Below, one piece after another: positions 24,447 through 31,377 of a DNA stretch of 31,639 bases. The notes under the pieces were generated by a model. That model did not search any database. It was given only the letters and a program-made list of their open reading frames with translations, and was not told the DNA's origin. The stretch's first letter is position 1. The number at the start of each line of letters is the position of its first letter. The stretch is from Candidatus Corynebacterium faecipullorum (GTDB lineage: Bacteria > Actinomycetota > Actinomycetes > Mycobacteriales > Mycobacteriaceae), in assembly GCA_019114925.1 (NCBI GenBank), contig DXEO01000008.1, positions 1-31,639 of the forward strand. Direction: 5' to 3'. A program made the translations under genes and the position numbers.

Positions 24447-25526
24447 TTAGGAGTTGAAGGCTTCCTCAAAGGTGGGCCAGGACTTCACCAAGTCCTCGCG
24501 CCAGCCTGGCCAGGAGTGCGTGCCCACGTTGCGGAAGTTGTAGGTTGCCGGAATGTTCTGCTTATCCAGCTTTGCCTTGAGCATGTGGGTGCAGTGGTTA
24601 ACGGCAGCCTCGATGACACCGCCTTCCACCTGTAGCTGAGCTGAACCCATGTATGCCGTCAACGGGCTGTAGCCCTTGTTGATGTAGTAGGACGGGGTAT
24701 CCTGCTCACCGGCGAAGCCCGACGCAGAGGAGATGTACAGCTTGGTGCCGCGCAGCTTCTCGGAGTTCATCAGGGCGTCGTTGTAGCGGTTGTAGGCAGA
24801 GCCCATCGGCCCCCACATCTGCTCCGGTTGGCCGCCACCGCGGTTCACGGTGAGGCGCAGGAACTCGTACTCGGTGGGGTAGGCCGTTGCAGCACAGCCA
24901 GCGAAGGAACCAACCGCGTCATAGAAGCCCTGGTTGTGCTGGGCAAGCAGCAGCGAGGACGTCGCGGACATGGACATGCCGGCGATAGCGCGCTTATTGC
25001 TTGCGTCCAGACGTGCTTCCAGTGGGCCAGGCAGCTCCTTGGTCAGGAAGGTCTCCCACTTCTGCGGGCCTTTGAGATACTGGCCGTTGGGTTCCTCCAA
25101 CCAGTCGGTGTAGTAGGAGAAAGCGCCTGCCTGCGGAACCACCACGTTGACGTCCTTCTCAGCGTAGAAGTCCACGGCATCGGACATGTTCAGCCAGTCA
25201 GAGTCCTGCTCGGCGGAGCCTGCACCGTTGAGCAGGTAGACCGTCGGGCGGTCCGGGTTCTTGGCCGGGATAACAGCCAGCGGAATAGCGCGGCCGTTCA
25301 TCGCCGGCGAGGTAGCCTCCAGCTTCAGAACTCGGGGGTCATCCTTGTATTTGTCATACCACTTTTGGCTTTCGACCTCCGGGGTGATCTGCAGGTCCGA
25401 GATAGTGGATAGGGCAGTGTCACCTGCAACTTGCTGTGGGGTGATGGTGGCAGCACTCGCAACGGGGCTGACCAGCGCGGCTGCGCTGAGCGCGCCGGCG
25501 GCGAGGAGAGAGCTAAGACGCTTCAT
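24447..25526 (-). CDS. Secreted corynomycolyltransferase, short form
   Basis: Transfers corynomycolic acid between trehalose and the arabinogalactan, or to proteins, outside the membrane. The 359-residue protein has a signal peptide (KRLSSLLAAGALSAAALVS, cleavage near ASA at about 25) and an antigen-85-type esterase fold. Visible parts are VYLLNGAGSAEQDSDW (oxyanion side), AIAGMSMSATSSL with the nucleophile Ser (S185), and GTHSWPGW with the catalytic His. Two cysteines near AGCAATAYP and NHCTHML may form a disulfide. AAAGGA precedes the ATG. It lies 37 bases after its longer paralog. From synteny it may be the equivalent of cmt1 of C. glutamicum, but the acceptor is not known. Confidence 0.9.
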   Translation of the reverse strand: MKRLSSLLAAGALSAAALVSPVASAATITPQQVAGDTALSTISDLQITPEVESQKWYDKYKDDPRVLKLEATSPAMNGRAIPLAVIPAKNPDRPTVYLLNGAGSAEQDSDWLNMSDAVDFYAEKDVNVVVPQAGAFSYYTDWLEEPNGQYLKGPQKWETFLTKELPGPLEARLDASNKRAIAGMSMSATSSLLLAQHNQGFYDAVGSFAGCAATAYPTEYEFLRLTVNRGGGQPEQMWGPMGSAYNRYNDALMNSEKLRGTKLYISSASGFAGEQDTPSYYINKGYSPLTAYMGSAQLQVEGGVIEAAVNHCTHMLKAKLDKQNIPATYNFRNVGTHSWPGWREDLVKSWPTFEEAFNS

Positions 25527-25563
25527 AACGTTCCTTTATCAACGGTTGGTACGGCGATTGAGC

Positions 25564-26997
25564 TTAGCGCTCGTTCGCTTCAGGATCTACTGGTAGGGGA
25601 TCAGCGGGGGCGTCGTTGTTCGCCTCTGCCTCATCCAGTTTCGCATCCTGCATATCGGCCTCGGCGGTCGTTTCGTTAGCGCTCGACTCCTCATCTGCTG
25701 TATAAGTCGCCGCTTCAGGCGCGGAGGGATTTACGGGCAGGTCGAAGGCGCGTGCGAAGATCGGCCATGAGGAGTTAATGTCGTCATACCAGCCCGGCCA
25801 AGAGTGGGTACCGGTGTTGCGCAGGTTGAACACTGCGTCGACATCCTCGCGCTCCATCTTTGCCTTCAGGTCATGCGTACAGGAGTTCATGGCTGCCTCG
25901 ATGACGCCGCCCTCAACCACGAGGGTGGAGGAGGACTTGAAAGCCTGGGACGAGCCTGCGCTCTCAATCTTGGAAGAGCCCAAGTCAGTTGCCCCGGCCA
26001 AGCCGGAGTTGGCGGAGACATAAACCTTGGAATTGCCCATGTTGTTCTTCGTGGCGTTAATGAGGCCATCGTTGTAGCGGTTGTACTCTCCACCCTGCGG
26101 GCCCCACATCTGCTCGGTGTTACCGCCACCGCGGTTCACCGTGAGCTGCGCATAGAAGTTCGGCAGCGGGGCCGAGGTGGCAGCACAACCGGAGTAGGAG
26201 CCGATGGCATCGTAGAAGTCCGGGTTGTGCTGAGCTAGTACGAGCGAGGAGGTAGCGGACATGGACATGCCGGCGATGCCACGCTTGCCGTTGCCGTTAA
26301 TGCGCTCCTCCAGCGGTTCCGGCAGCTCCTTGGTCAGGAAGGTCTCCCACTTCTGCGGGCCCTTGAGGTAGCCGTTGTTCGGGTCGGTCAGCCAGTCAGT
26401 GTAGTAGGAGAAAGCTCCCGCCTGCGGGATAACGACGTTTACGTTGCGGTTGGCGTAGTAGTGAACGAGGTTCTGCACCCCCGGAGTCTCCGGGTCGAGG
26501 TCCTGTTTGGTGGTGGACACAATCCAGTCCATGCCCTGCTCAGCGCCGCCGGCACCGTTGAGCAAGTAAATGGTGGGGCGGGAAGCGTCAAAATTGCCGT
26601 CCGGGGCGATCACTGCGAGGGGAACATCGCGGCCCATAGCGGGCGCGGTGGCCTTAAGGGGCTTAACCAACTCACGGTAATCCCAATACTTGAAGACTAA
26701 GCCCATCCACTCTTTATTTTCTGGGAGGTTCTCGAATTCGAGGTCCTCAAAGGTGCTCTTCTTATCGGAGGCAGCCTCATATTCCTCGCGGGACGGCAAC
26801 GGGTTACCGTTCTCGTCCTTAGGTAGGTACTCCTCGAGTTCGGTGTAAAGGTCGATATCGGAAATCTCGGACGGCGTAGCATCTCCGCGGATTTGGCCCG
26901 GGTCAATGTCGGATGCGCTGGCGATAGGGGATACAACGGCGCCGAGGGCTAAGGCTGAGGCCGCCGCCAGTGTCGTGAGAGGGCGCGCAATCTTCAT
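25564..26997 (-). CDS. Secreted corynomycolyltransferase, long form with acidic tail
   Basis: A 477-residue paralog of the next gene, with a signal peptide (KIARPLTTLAAASALALGAV, cleavage near ASA). The catalytic core is the same: YLLNGAGGAEQGMDW, GIAGMSMSATSSLV (nucleophile Ser) and GTHSWPGW. Differences: an N-terminal acidic insert of ~60 residues (about 45-105, with EEYLPKDENGNPLPSREEY), and a ~57-residue Glu/Asp/Ala-rich C-terminal tail after AFDLPVNPS. The frame extends to 27081, but the ATG at 26997 fits the signal peptide. Together the two genes form an operon transcribed away from the small peptide gene at 27361. Confidence 0.9.
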   Translation of the reverse strand: MKIARPLTTLAAASALALGAVVSPIASASDIDPGQIRGDATPSEISDIDLYTELEEYLPKDENGNPLPSREEYEAASDKKSTFEDLEFENLPENKEWMGLVFKYWDYRELVKPLKATAPAMGRDVPLAVIAPDGNFDASRPTIYLLNGAGGAEQGMDWIVSTTKQDLDPETPGVQNLVHYYANRNVNVVIPQAGAFSYYTDWLTDPNNGYLKGPQKWETFLTKELPEPLEERINGNGKRGIAGMSMSATSSLVLAQHNPDFYDAIGSYSGCAATSAPLPNFYAQLTVNRGGGNTEQMWGPQGGEYNRYNDGLINATKNNMGNSKVYVSANSGLAGATDLGSSKIESAGSSQAFKSSSTLVVEGGVIEAAMNSCTHDLKAKMEREDVDAVFNLRNTGTHSWPGWYDDINSSWPIFARAFDLPVNPSAPEAATYTADEESSANETTAEADMQDAKLDEAEANNDAPADPLPVDPEANER

Positions 26998-27185
26998 GGA
27001 ATCTCGCTTTCTTGATGATGAGCGGAAGTGTAGGGGCAAGTTTAAAAGATGCTCCGGACAAACCACCCTTGAAATGAGCAAAAGTACTGATAGACGGGTA
27101 ATCCAGTACCTCCGAAGATAAGGGTAGCGAAATTAAACATACCAAGTTATTAAAGCGAATGGTGGTATTCAAGTGGAAACCGTGT

Positions 27186-27193
27186 CATAATCT
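27186..27193 (+). promoter_or_regulatory. Candidate promoter -10 for the 36-residue peptide
   Basis: CATAATCT contains both CATAAT and TAATCT. If used, the mRNA would have a leader of about 160 bases with a GC-rich hairpin CCGCC/GGCGG at 27263-27275. The rest of the 363-base gap (26998-27360) shows no gene. It must also contain the minus-strand promoter of the long mycolyltransferase. Confidence 0.35.
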
Positions 27194-27360
27194 ATCCGCG
27201 CCTATTCCTGGGTTATGTAACGCAACGACCATCTCGTTCGTTAGTGGAGCTAGGTACCGAGACCGCCTCCGGCGGCGGCCGCCTGCATCGCTGTGACCTC
27301 GCGGGAGGGGTGCCGTGTGAAGTCGTGCACGCCGCTCACATACCAACAGAAAGAAGAAGA

Positions 27361-27471
27361 ATGAACTTTTTTGACACCATCCTCGTTTCCATCAACCAGG
27401 TGCTGGGCCAGATCGCTCACTTCGGTTCCTCCACGTCCTCGAAGGTAGCCCTGGACTGGGGGCTGTTCTAA
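27361..27471 (+). CDS. 36-residue amphipathic peptide, PorA/PorH-like candidate
   Basis: A very short gene starting MNFFDTILVSINQVLGQIA. Hydrophobic residues at 3, 4, 7, 8, 11, 14, 15 and 18 give a textbook amphipathic helix. A Ser/Thr-rich part (SSTSSK, residues 23-28) follows, then VALDWGLF. The ribosome-binding site AAAGAAGAAG is strong, and a strong terminator follows 35 bases after the stop, so it is a separate unit. Small pore-forming and O-mycolylated peptides of corynebacteria (PorA, PorH) have this size, lack signal peptides and are amphipathic (family knowledge). The neighbouring mycolyltransferases fit. Assignment to that group is inference. Confidence 0.75.
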   Translation: MNFFDTILVSINQVLGQIAHFGSSTSSKVALDWGLF

Positions 27472-27505
27472 GAAGTCTGCAGGGGGGTAGTTCCCCGCTT
27501 TCTTT

Positions 27506-27540
27506 CCCCTAATCCCCTTCATCGGGGGGTTAGGGGTTTA
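27506..27540 (+). terminator. Rho-independent terminator after the 36-residue peptide
   Basis: CCCCTAATCCCC (27506-27517) pairs with GGGGGGTTAGGGG (27524-27536) around TTCATC, followed by TTTATTTA. A very strong intrinsic terminator. Confidence 0.9.
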
Positions 27541-27644
27541 TTTATGCCGGGCTGCGCTCCATGTGTTAGGCCAGCATCAGAAGGGTTATGAACGTCCTGT
27601 GGGAATAGGTGCGGGGGTGGTGGGACAGCGAGCCTAAAGTTACG

Positions 27645-27650
27645 TATCCT
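27645..27650 (+). promoter_or_regulatory. Candidate -10 hexamer TATCCT for leaderless lpd
   Basis: TATCCT fits TANNNT and ends 7 bases before the GTG at 27658, with no Shine-Dalgarno sequence between. Confidence 0.5.
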
Positions 27651-27657
27651 ATAGAAC

Positions 27658-29070
27658 GTGACTAATGAACATTTTGACGTTGTAGTACTCGGCGCGGGCC
27701 CCGGCGGCTACGTGTCCGCCATCCGCGCTGCCCAGCTGGGCAAGAAGGTTGCCGTTATTGAGAAGCAGTACTGGGGCGGTGTCTGCCTCAACGTGGGCTG
27801 CATCCCGTCCAAGGCTCTTCTTAAGAACGCTGAGGTTGCGTACACCTTCAACCATGAGGCAAAGGCCTTTGGTATTTCCGGCGATGTTTCTTTCGACTTC
27901 GGTGTTGCGCACAAGCGCTCCCGCAAGGTTTCGGAGGGCATCGTCAAGGGCGTGCACTACCTGATGAAGAAGAACAAGATCACGGAGATCAATGGCCTCG
28001 GCTCCTTCAAGGACGCCAAGACCATCGAGATTACTGAGGGCGATGACAAGGGTAAGACCGTTACCTTTGATAACTGCATTATCGCCACCGGCTCCGTCGT
28101 CCGTTCTCTTCCGGGCGTGGAAATCGGCGGCAACATCGTGTCCTTCGAGGAGCAGATTCTCAACGATGAGGCCCCAGATTCCATGGTCATCGTTGGCGCA
28201 GGCGCCATCGGTATGGAGTTTGCTTATGTTCTGGCCAACTATGGCGTGGACGTGACCATTGTGGAGTTCATGGACCGCGTCCTGCCGAACGAGGACAAGG
28301 ATGTCTCTAAGGCCATTGCCAAGGAATACAAGAAGCTTGGTGTGAAGCTCCTGACTGGTTACAAGACCACCGCTATCAAGGACAACGGCGACAATGTCAC
28401 CGTTGAGGTTGAGTCCAAGGATGGCTCCAAGACCGATACTCTGACTGTGGACCGCTGCATGGTCTCCATCGGCTTCGCCCCGCGCACCGAGGGCTACGGC
28501 TTGGAGAATACTGGTGTCGAGCTCACTGAGCGCGGCGCCATCGCTATCGATGACTTCATGCGCACCAACGTTGAGGGCATTTACGCCATCGGTGACGTCA
28601 CTGCGAAGCTGCAGCTCGCACACGTGGCTGAGGCACAAGGTGTTGTGGCCGCTGAGGTCATTGCCGGCGCCGAGACCCAGCTGCTCGGTGACTACATGAA
28701 CATGCCGCGCGCTACCTTCTGCAATCCGCAGGTTGCCTCCTTCGGCTACACCGAGGAGCAGGCTCGCGAAAAGTTCGCTGACCGCGACATCAAGGTTGCC
28801 ACCTTCCCGTTCTCCGCTAATGGTAAGGCAGCCGGTCTGAATGAGACCGCAGGCTTCGTCAAGCTCATTGCTGACGGTGAGTTCGGTGAGCTCATCGGTG
28901 GACACATGGTGGGCTCCAACGTTTCCGAGCTGCTGCCGGAGCTGACCCTGGCGCAGCGCTTCGATCTCACCGCTGAGGAGATCGGACGCAATGTTCACAC
29001 GCACCCAACCCTGTCTGAGGCTATGAAGGAAGCAGCCGAGGGTATCGGCGGCCACATGATCAACCTCTAA
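27658..29070 (+). CDS. lpd: Dihydrolipoamide dehydrogenase
   Basis: The E3 flavoprotein shared by the pyruvate and 2-oxoglutarate dehydrogenase complexes; reoxidises dihydrolipoamide with NAD. The 470-residue protein starts with the FAD motif VVVLGAGPGGYVSAIRAAQLG, then the redox pair in GGVCLNVGCIPSKAL (C43 and C48), the NAD motif VIVGAGAIGMEFAYVLANYG, the second FAD motif GIYAIGDVTAKLQLAHVAEAQG, and the C-terminal catalytic His-Glu in HTHPTLSEAMKEAAEG. Starts with GTG. In C. glutamicum lpd also lies before ramB and sdhC. Its codon use is more biased to highly expressed codons (GTT, CTC, AAG), as expected for an abundant enzyme. Confidence 0.97.
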   Translation: MTNEHFDVVVLGAGPGGYVSAIRAAQLGKKVAVIEKQYWGGVCLNVGCIPSKALLKNAEVAYTFNHEAKAFGISGDVSFDFGVAHKRSRKVSEGIVKGVHYLMKKNKITEINGLGSFKDAKTIEITEGDDKGKTVTFDNCIIATGSVVRSLPGVEIGGNIVSFEEQILNDEAPDSMVIVGAGAIGMEFAYVLANYGVDVTIVEFMDRVLPNEDKDVSKAIAKEYKKLGVKLLTGYKTTAIKDNGDNVTVEVESKDGSKTDTLTVDRCMVSIGFAPRTEGYGLENTGVELTERGAIAIDDFMRTNVEGIYAIGDVTAKLQLAHVAEAQGVVAAEVIAGAETQLLGDYMNMPRATFCNPQVASFGYTEEQAREKFADRDIKVATFPFSANGKAAGLNETAGFVKLIADGEFGELIGGHMVGSNVSELLPELTLAQRFDLTAEEIGRNVHTHPTLSEAMKEAAEGIGGHMINL

Positions 29071-29095
29071 GTTCAAGGCGAAAAGCCAAAACAAG

Positions 29096-29138
29096 AACTC
29101 TCCCCCTCAAACCCAGAAAGGGTTTGAGGGGGAGAGTT
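29096..29138. terminator. Perfect 19-bp bidirectional terminator between lpd and the 32-residue peptide
   Basis: AACTCTCCCCCTCAAACCC (29096-29114) pairs perfectly with 29120-29138 around the loop AGAAA. GGTTTTAG follows on the plus strand and GTTCTTGTTTTGG on the minus strand, so it can end lpd and the convergent small gene. Confidence 0.92.
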
Positions 29139-29165
29139 GGTTTTAGCGCCGAAACGCTCCTGTCT

Positions 29166-29264
29166 TTAGCCGAGGAGCTTGGAGGACAGAGCGAACGGTG
29201 CATTAACGATGGTTACGAGAAGGCCCTGAACCTGGCCAAGGAAACCGTTAAGGTAGTCGATCAT
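29166..29264 (-). CDS. 32-residue amphipathic peptide, PorA/PorH-like candidate
   Basis: A tiny minus-strand gene beginning MIDYLNGFLGQVQGLLVTIV and ending ALSSKLLG. Hydrophobic residues at 4, 5, 8, 9, 12, 15, 16, 19 and 20 give an amphipathic helix; the SSK near the end matches the SSK of the 36-residue peptide on the other side of lpd. GAAAGGA lies about 9 bases before the ATG, and a perfect TATAAT lies ~40 bases upstream. A strong terminator follows. All gene signals are present. It resembles small mycomembrane peptides; a phenol-soluble-modulin-like toxin is the alternative. It is the likely cause of the open frame seen on the opposite strand. Confidence 0.72.
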   Translation of the reverse strand: MIDYLNGFLGQVQGLLVTIVNAPFALSSKLLG

Positions 29265-29303
29265 GATAGTAATCCTTTCGATAGGGGATATCGGACAAGT
29301 TTC

Positions 29304-29309
29304 ATTATA
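29304..29309 (-). promoter_or_regulatory. Consensus -10 TATAAT for the 32-residue peptide
   Basis: The minus strand reads TATAAT here, 39 bases before the ATG at 29264. A perfect -10 is rare in this window and suggests strong transcription. The -35 (TAGATT at 17-base spacing) is weak. Confidence 0.55.
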
Positions 29310-29344
29310 GGGAGTCAACCCTGGAAAATCTATGAATTTTGATA

Positions 29345-29566
29345 GCTAAAATCATGACAAAGCCTTTTAAGGTCACTGTATGTGAGCTGCCAGGGGTTTA
29401 AATGTCCAGCTCAAGGAGTGTGAAAGGGGATCCTTAGGGGGATCTGTCCTCCGAAAAATTCATCCCGCCACTGGAGAGTGTTCCCCATAGAAGCAGCAAA
29501 AGTTCATTTGTTGCATAAAAGCTTTCCTTTTGGAACGCCCCTACCGCTCGTGCTGCAAGGGGTGGG
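29345..29566. other. Gap between the 32-residue peptide promoter and ramB end, no gene
   Basis: No supportable ORF. It has AGGGG and AGGGGG runs near 29424-29440, and GGGGATC twice (GGGGATCCTTAGGGGGATC), similar to RamA-like motifs. No good terminator for ramB was found. Confidence 0.4.
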
Positions 29567-30973
29567 TTAGTACGGCGCAACCGCGGAGCGGTGGGCATCA
29601 ATGACCAACTGCTCATTGATGGCGGGGAAAGCTCGCTGCGCACAGTTCTGGCGCGGGCAGGTGCGGCAGCCAGCGCCAATCGGCGTCGCGGAAGAAAGGG
29701 CATCGAGGTTAAGGCCTTGGGCATAGACGGTGCGGTTGGCGTGACGAGCCTCGCAGCCCAAGCCAATGGAGAAGAGCTTGTTGGTCTCCCCGAAACGGCC
29801 CTGCGGGTAGCTCACTGTGCGTGACACCCAGAGGTAGTTGCGCCCATCCGGCATCTGCGCCAGCTGGCGCGAAATGGTGTTGGGGCGCGAGAAGGACTCG
29901 TAAACATTCCATAGCGGGCAGGTGCCGCCGGAGTTGGAAAAGTGCACGCCCGTGGCCGATTGGCGCTTGGACATGTTGCCGGCGCGGTCCACCCGCACAA
30001 AGGTAAAGGGGATGCCGCGCTTGTTGGGACGCTGCAGTGTGGAAAGGCGGGAGGCAACCGTTTCATAGCCCACGCCGAAAACGTTGCAGAGGTACTCCAC
30101 GTCATACCCTGATTGCTCGGCCTCGCTATGGATGAGCCTATAAGGCAAAAGGGTGGCTGCGGCGTAGTAGTTGGCGATTCCCCGCTTAGCCAAGTTGAGC
30201 GAGGCATCTGAGGTGAAGGGTTCTTCGTCCACGAGGTTGCTAATAAGCTCACTCGCTTCCAGGAATCCCAGCTCGGCTGCCATGCGGAAGGCGCGCTGGC
30301 CCACGCTCAAACGGCTGGCCAGGCGAAGGGTGCCGCTGTCCTTGTCAAAGCGGTGCAGCGTGCCATCCATGCGATCGGTGGTGAGAATTTCCACGCCGTG
30401 CCGGGATGTGAGCCTGTCATTCAGCGCCTGTTCGATGTCGCGGATATGGAAGGGCGTGATGCCGAGTTCCGCAGCAATTCCCTCCGCGTGGATGTCCAAT
30501 TTATCGAGGTAATTCTGCCGGGCATAGAAGAAATCCCGCACCTCGTCGTGGGGCATGGATAGCGCTTGGCTGCCATCCGAGCGGCGGGTATCGGTGGCAA
30601 GCGAAAGCTTGTCGCGGATGTTGCGGTAGCGACGGTGGATATCCACGAGCGTGCGGGCGACGGTGGGGTGGTTATACACCAACTCGGACAATTCCTGAAG
30701 TCCCACGGGGGAGGGGCAGATTTCCTGGTCTTGTACGACATCCTGGATTTCTGCCAGCAGGCGTGAGTCATCATCGCGAGAGAAGAACGTAGCATCAACA
30801 CCGAATGCTTCGGTGATTTTAAGCAAGACTGGGACGGTAAGCGGGCGCACGTCATGCTCAATCTGATTGACGTAGCTGGCTGAAAGCCCCAGGGTAGCGG
30901 CCAGGGAGGCTTGGCTGAGATCACGTTCGCGGCGCAGCTGGCGCAGGCGCGAACCCACGTATGTCTTGCTCAT
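29567..30973 (-). CDS. ramB: RamB-type transcriptional regulator
   Basis: Represses genes of acetate metabolism and the glyoxylate cycle in C. glutamicum. The 468-residue protein begins with an HTH domain of the XRE type (LRQLRRERDLSQASLAATLGLSASYVNQIE, residues ~8-40; the motif is QASLAATLGLSASYVNQIE). A middle region and a C-terminal part follow, with PLWNVYESF and a late cysteine cluster in GAGCRTCPRQNCAQRAFP, as in the ScfR/RamB family (short-chain fatty acyl-CoA regulators with an IrrE-like domain). Position between lpd and sdhC matches C. glutamicum. TAACCT (minus strand) and TATTGT near 31007-31012 are possible -10 boxes. The TTTGCAAGG at 31015-31023 may be its own binding site. Confidence 0.93.
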   Translation of the reverse strand: MSKTYVGSRLRQLRRERDLSQASLAATLGLSASYVNQIEHDVRPLTVPVLLKITEAFGVDATFFSRDDDSRLLAEIQDVVQDQEICPSPVGLQELSELVYNHPTVARTLVDIHRRYRNIRDKLSLATDTRRSDGSQALSMPHDEVRDFFYARQNYLDKLDIHAEGIAAELGITPFHIRDIEQALNDRLTSRHGVEILTTDRMDGTLHRFDKDSGTLRLASRLSVGQRAFRMAAELGFLEASELISNLVDEEPFTSDASLNLAKRGIANYYAAATLLPYRLIHSEAEQSGYDVEYLCNVFGVGYETVASRLSTLQRPNKRGIPFTFVRVDRAGNMSKRQSATGVHFSNSGGTCPLWNVYESFSRPNTISRQLAQMPDGRNYLWVSRTVSYPQGRFGETNKLFSIGLGCEARHANRTVYAQGLNLDALSSATPIGAGCRTCPRQNCAQRAFPAINEQLVIDAHRSAVAPY

Positions 30974-30978
30974 GTGAG

Positions 30979-30991
30979 CTAGGTTACCTAG
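30979..30991. promoter_or_regulatory. 13-bp palindrome CTAGGTTACCTAG before ramB
   Basis: A near-perfect palindrome 6 bases upstream of the ramB ATG, around the TAACCT that could be its -10. A bound protein here would block ramB transcription. The regulator is unknown; it resembles half of a DtxR-type box (AGGTT...ACCT). Confidence 0.35.
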
Positions 30992-31014
30992 TGCCTTTCA
31001 CTCATAACAATAGT

Positions 31015-31023
31015 TTTGCAAGG
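31015..31023. promoter_or_regulatory. RamB-like half site upstream of ramB
   Basis: TTTGCAAGG resembles the reverse complement of the RamB consensus (A/G)AACTTTGCAAA at the TTTGCAA core. RamB of C. glutamicum is autoregulated (established). The match is partial. Confidence 0.4.
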
Positions 31024-31154
31024 AATGTGTGAAGTATTTTAACTCTGCTGCGAAGTGGGGGGTGTTGGCGGGGTGCTCGGCAGGCAATGAGGGGGTGGAT
31101 ACCAAGCGAAAGTTTGACACCTAAAGGGGTAGGGTCGTCACTCGCGTCACGCCC

Positions 31155-31170
31155 TGTGATAAAAGTCTCA
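31155..31170. promoter_or_regulatory. GlxR-like (cAMP receptor) site upstream of sdhC
   Basis: TGTGATAAAAGTCTCA matches the GlxR pattern TGTGA-N6-TCACA at 9 of 10 defined positions. GlxR controls sdhCAB in C. glutamicum, and the cyclase CyaB is in this same window. Confidence 0.55.
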
Positions 31171-31234
31171 ATCGTGAAATGTTTTCGCAAGCTCAATATT
31201 GCGTAAAGGGAAGTGATCAAGGTAGAGCGGCAAA

Positions 31235-31306
31235 AGGGGTGGCGTGCCTAAGGCGATCCTTGCCTTATCTCAATTCTTCCGGCGGGCTATAGGAAGGGAA
31301 AGGGGT
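31235..31306 (+). promoter_or_regulatory. RamA-like AGGGGT motifs upstream of sdhC
   Basis: AGGGGT occurs at 31125-31130, 31235-31240 and 31301-31306, and AGGGGGT at 31090-31096. RamA sites are stretches of A(G)4-6 or the reverse complement, so four copies in 220 bases are suggestive. The motif is short, so chance matches are possible in GC-rich DNA. Confidence 0.4.
31249..31267. promoter_or_regulatory. DtxR-like iron box upstream of sdhC
   Basis: TAAGGCGATCCTTGCCTTA matches 15 of 19 positions of TWAGGTWAGSCTWACCTWA by hand, and is an inverted repeat (TAAGGC/GCCTTA). SdhB has iron-sulfur clusters, so iron control makes sense. It lies about 110 bases before the ATG. Confidence 0.45.
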
Positions 31307-31377
31307 ATGCAAAGCAAAGAGATAACTAGTGGTCAGCGTGAAGTTCTGCGTAAGGTAAGGACGACTATGGAGGTGTC

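Noticed and set aside
27314..27341. GTGTGA...TCACAT as a GlxR site before the 36-residue peptide
   Set aside because: The half sites are separated by far more than the 6 bases required, so it is at most a small hairpin.
27649..29094. 481-residue open frame antisense to lpd
   Set aside because: Full overlap with a secure lpd; no recognisable motif and no ribosome-binding site.
29124..29342. 72-residue plus-strand ORF downstream of lpd
   Set aside because: It begins inside the terminator stem and covers the antisense of the 32-residue peptide, which has much better gene signals.
31002..31220. 72-residue minus-strand ORF in the ramB-sdhC gap
   Set aside because: No ribosome-binding site or family; it lies across predicted regulatory sites.
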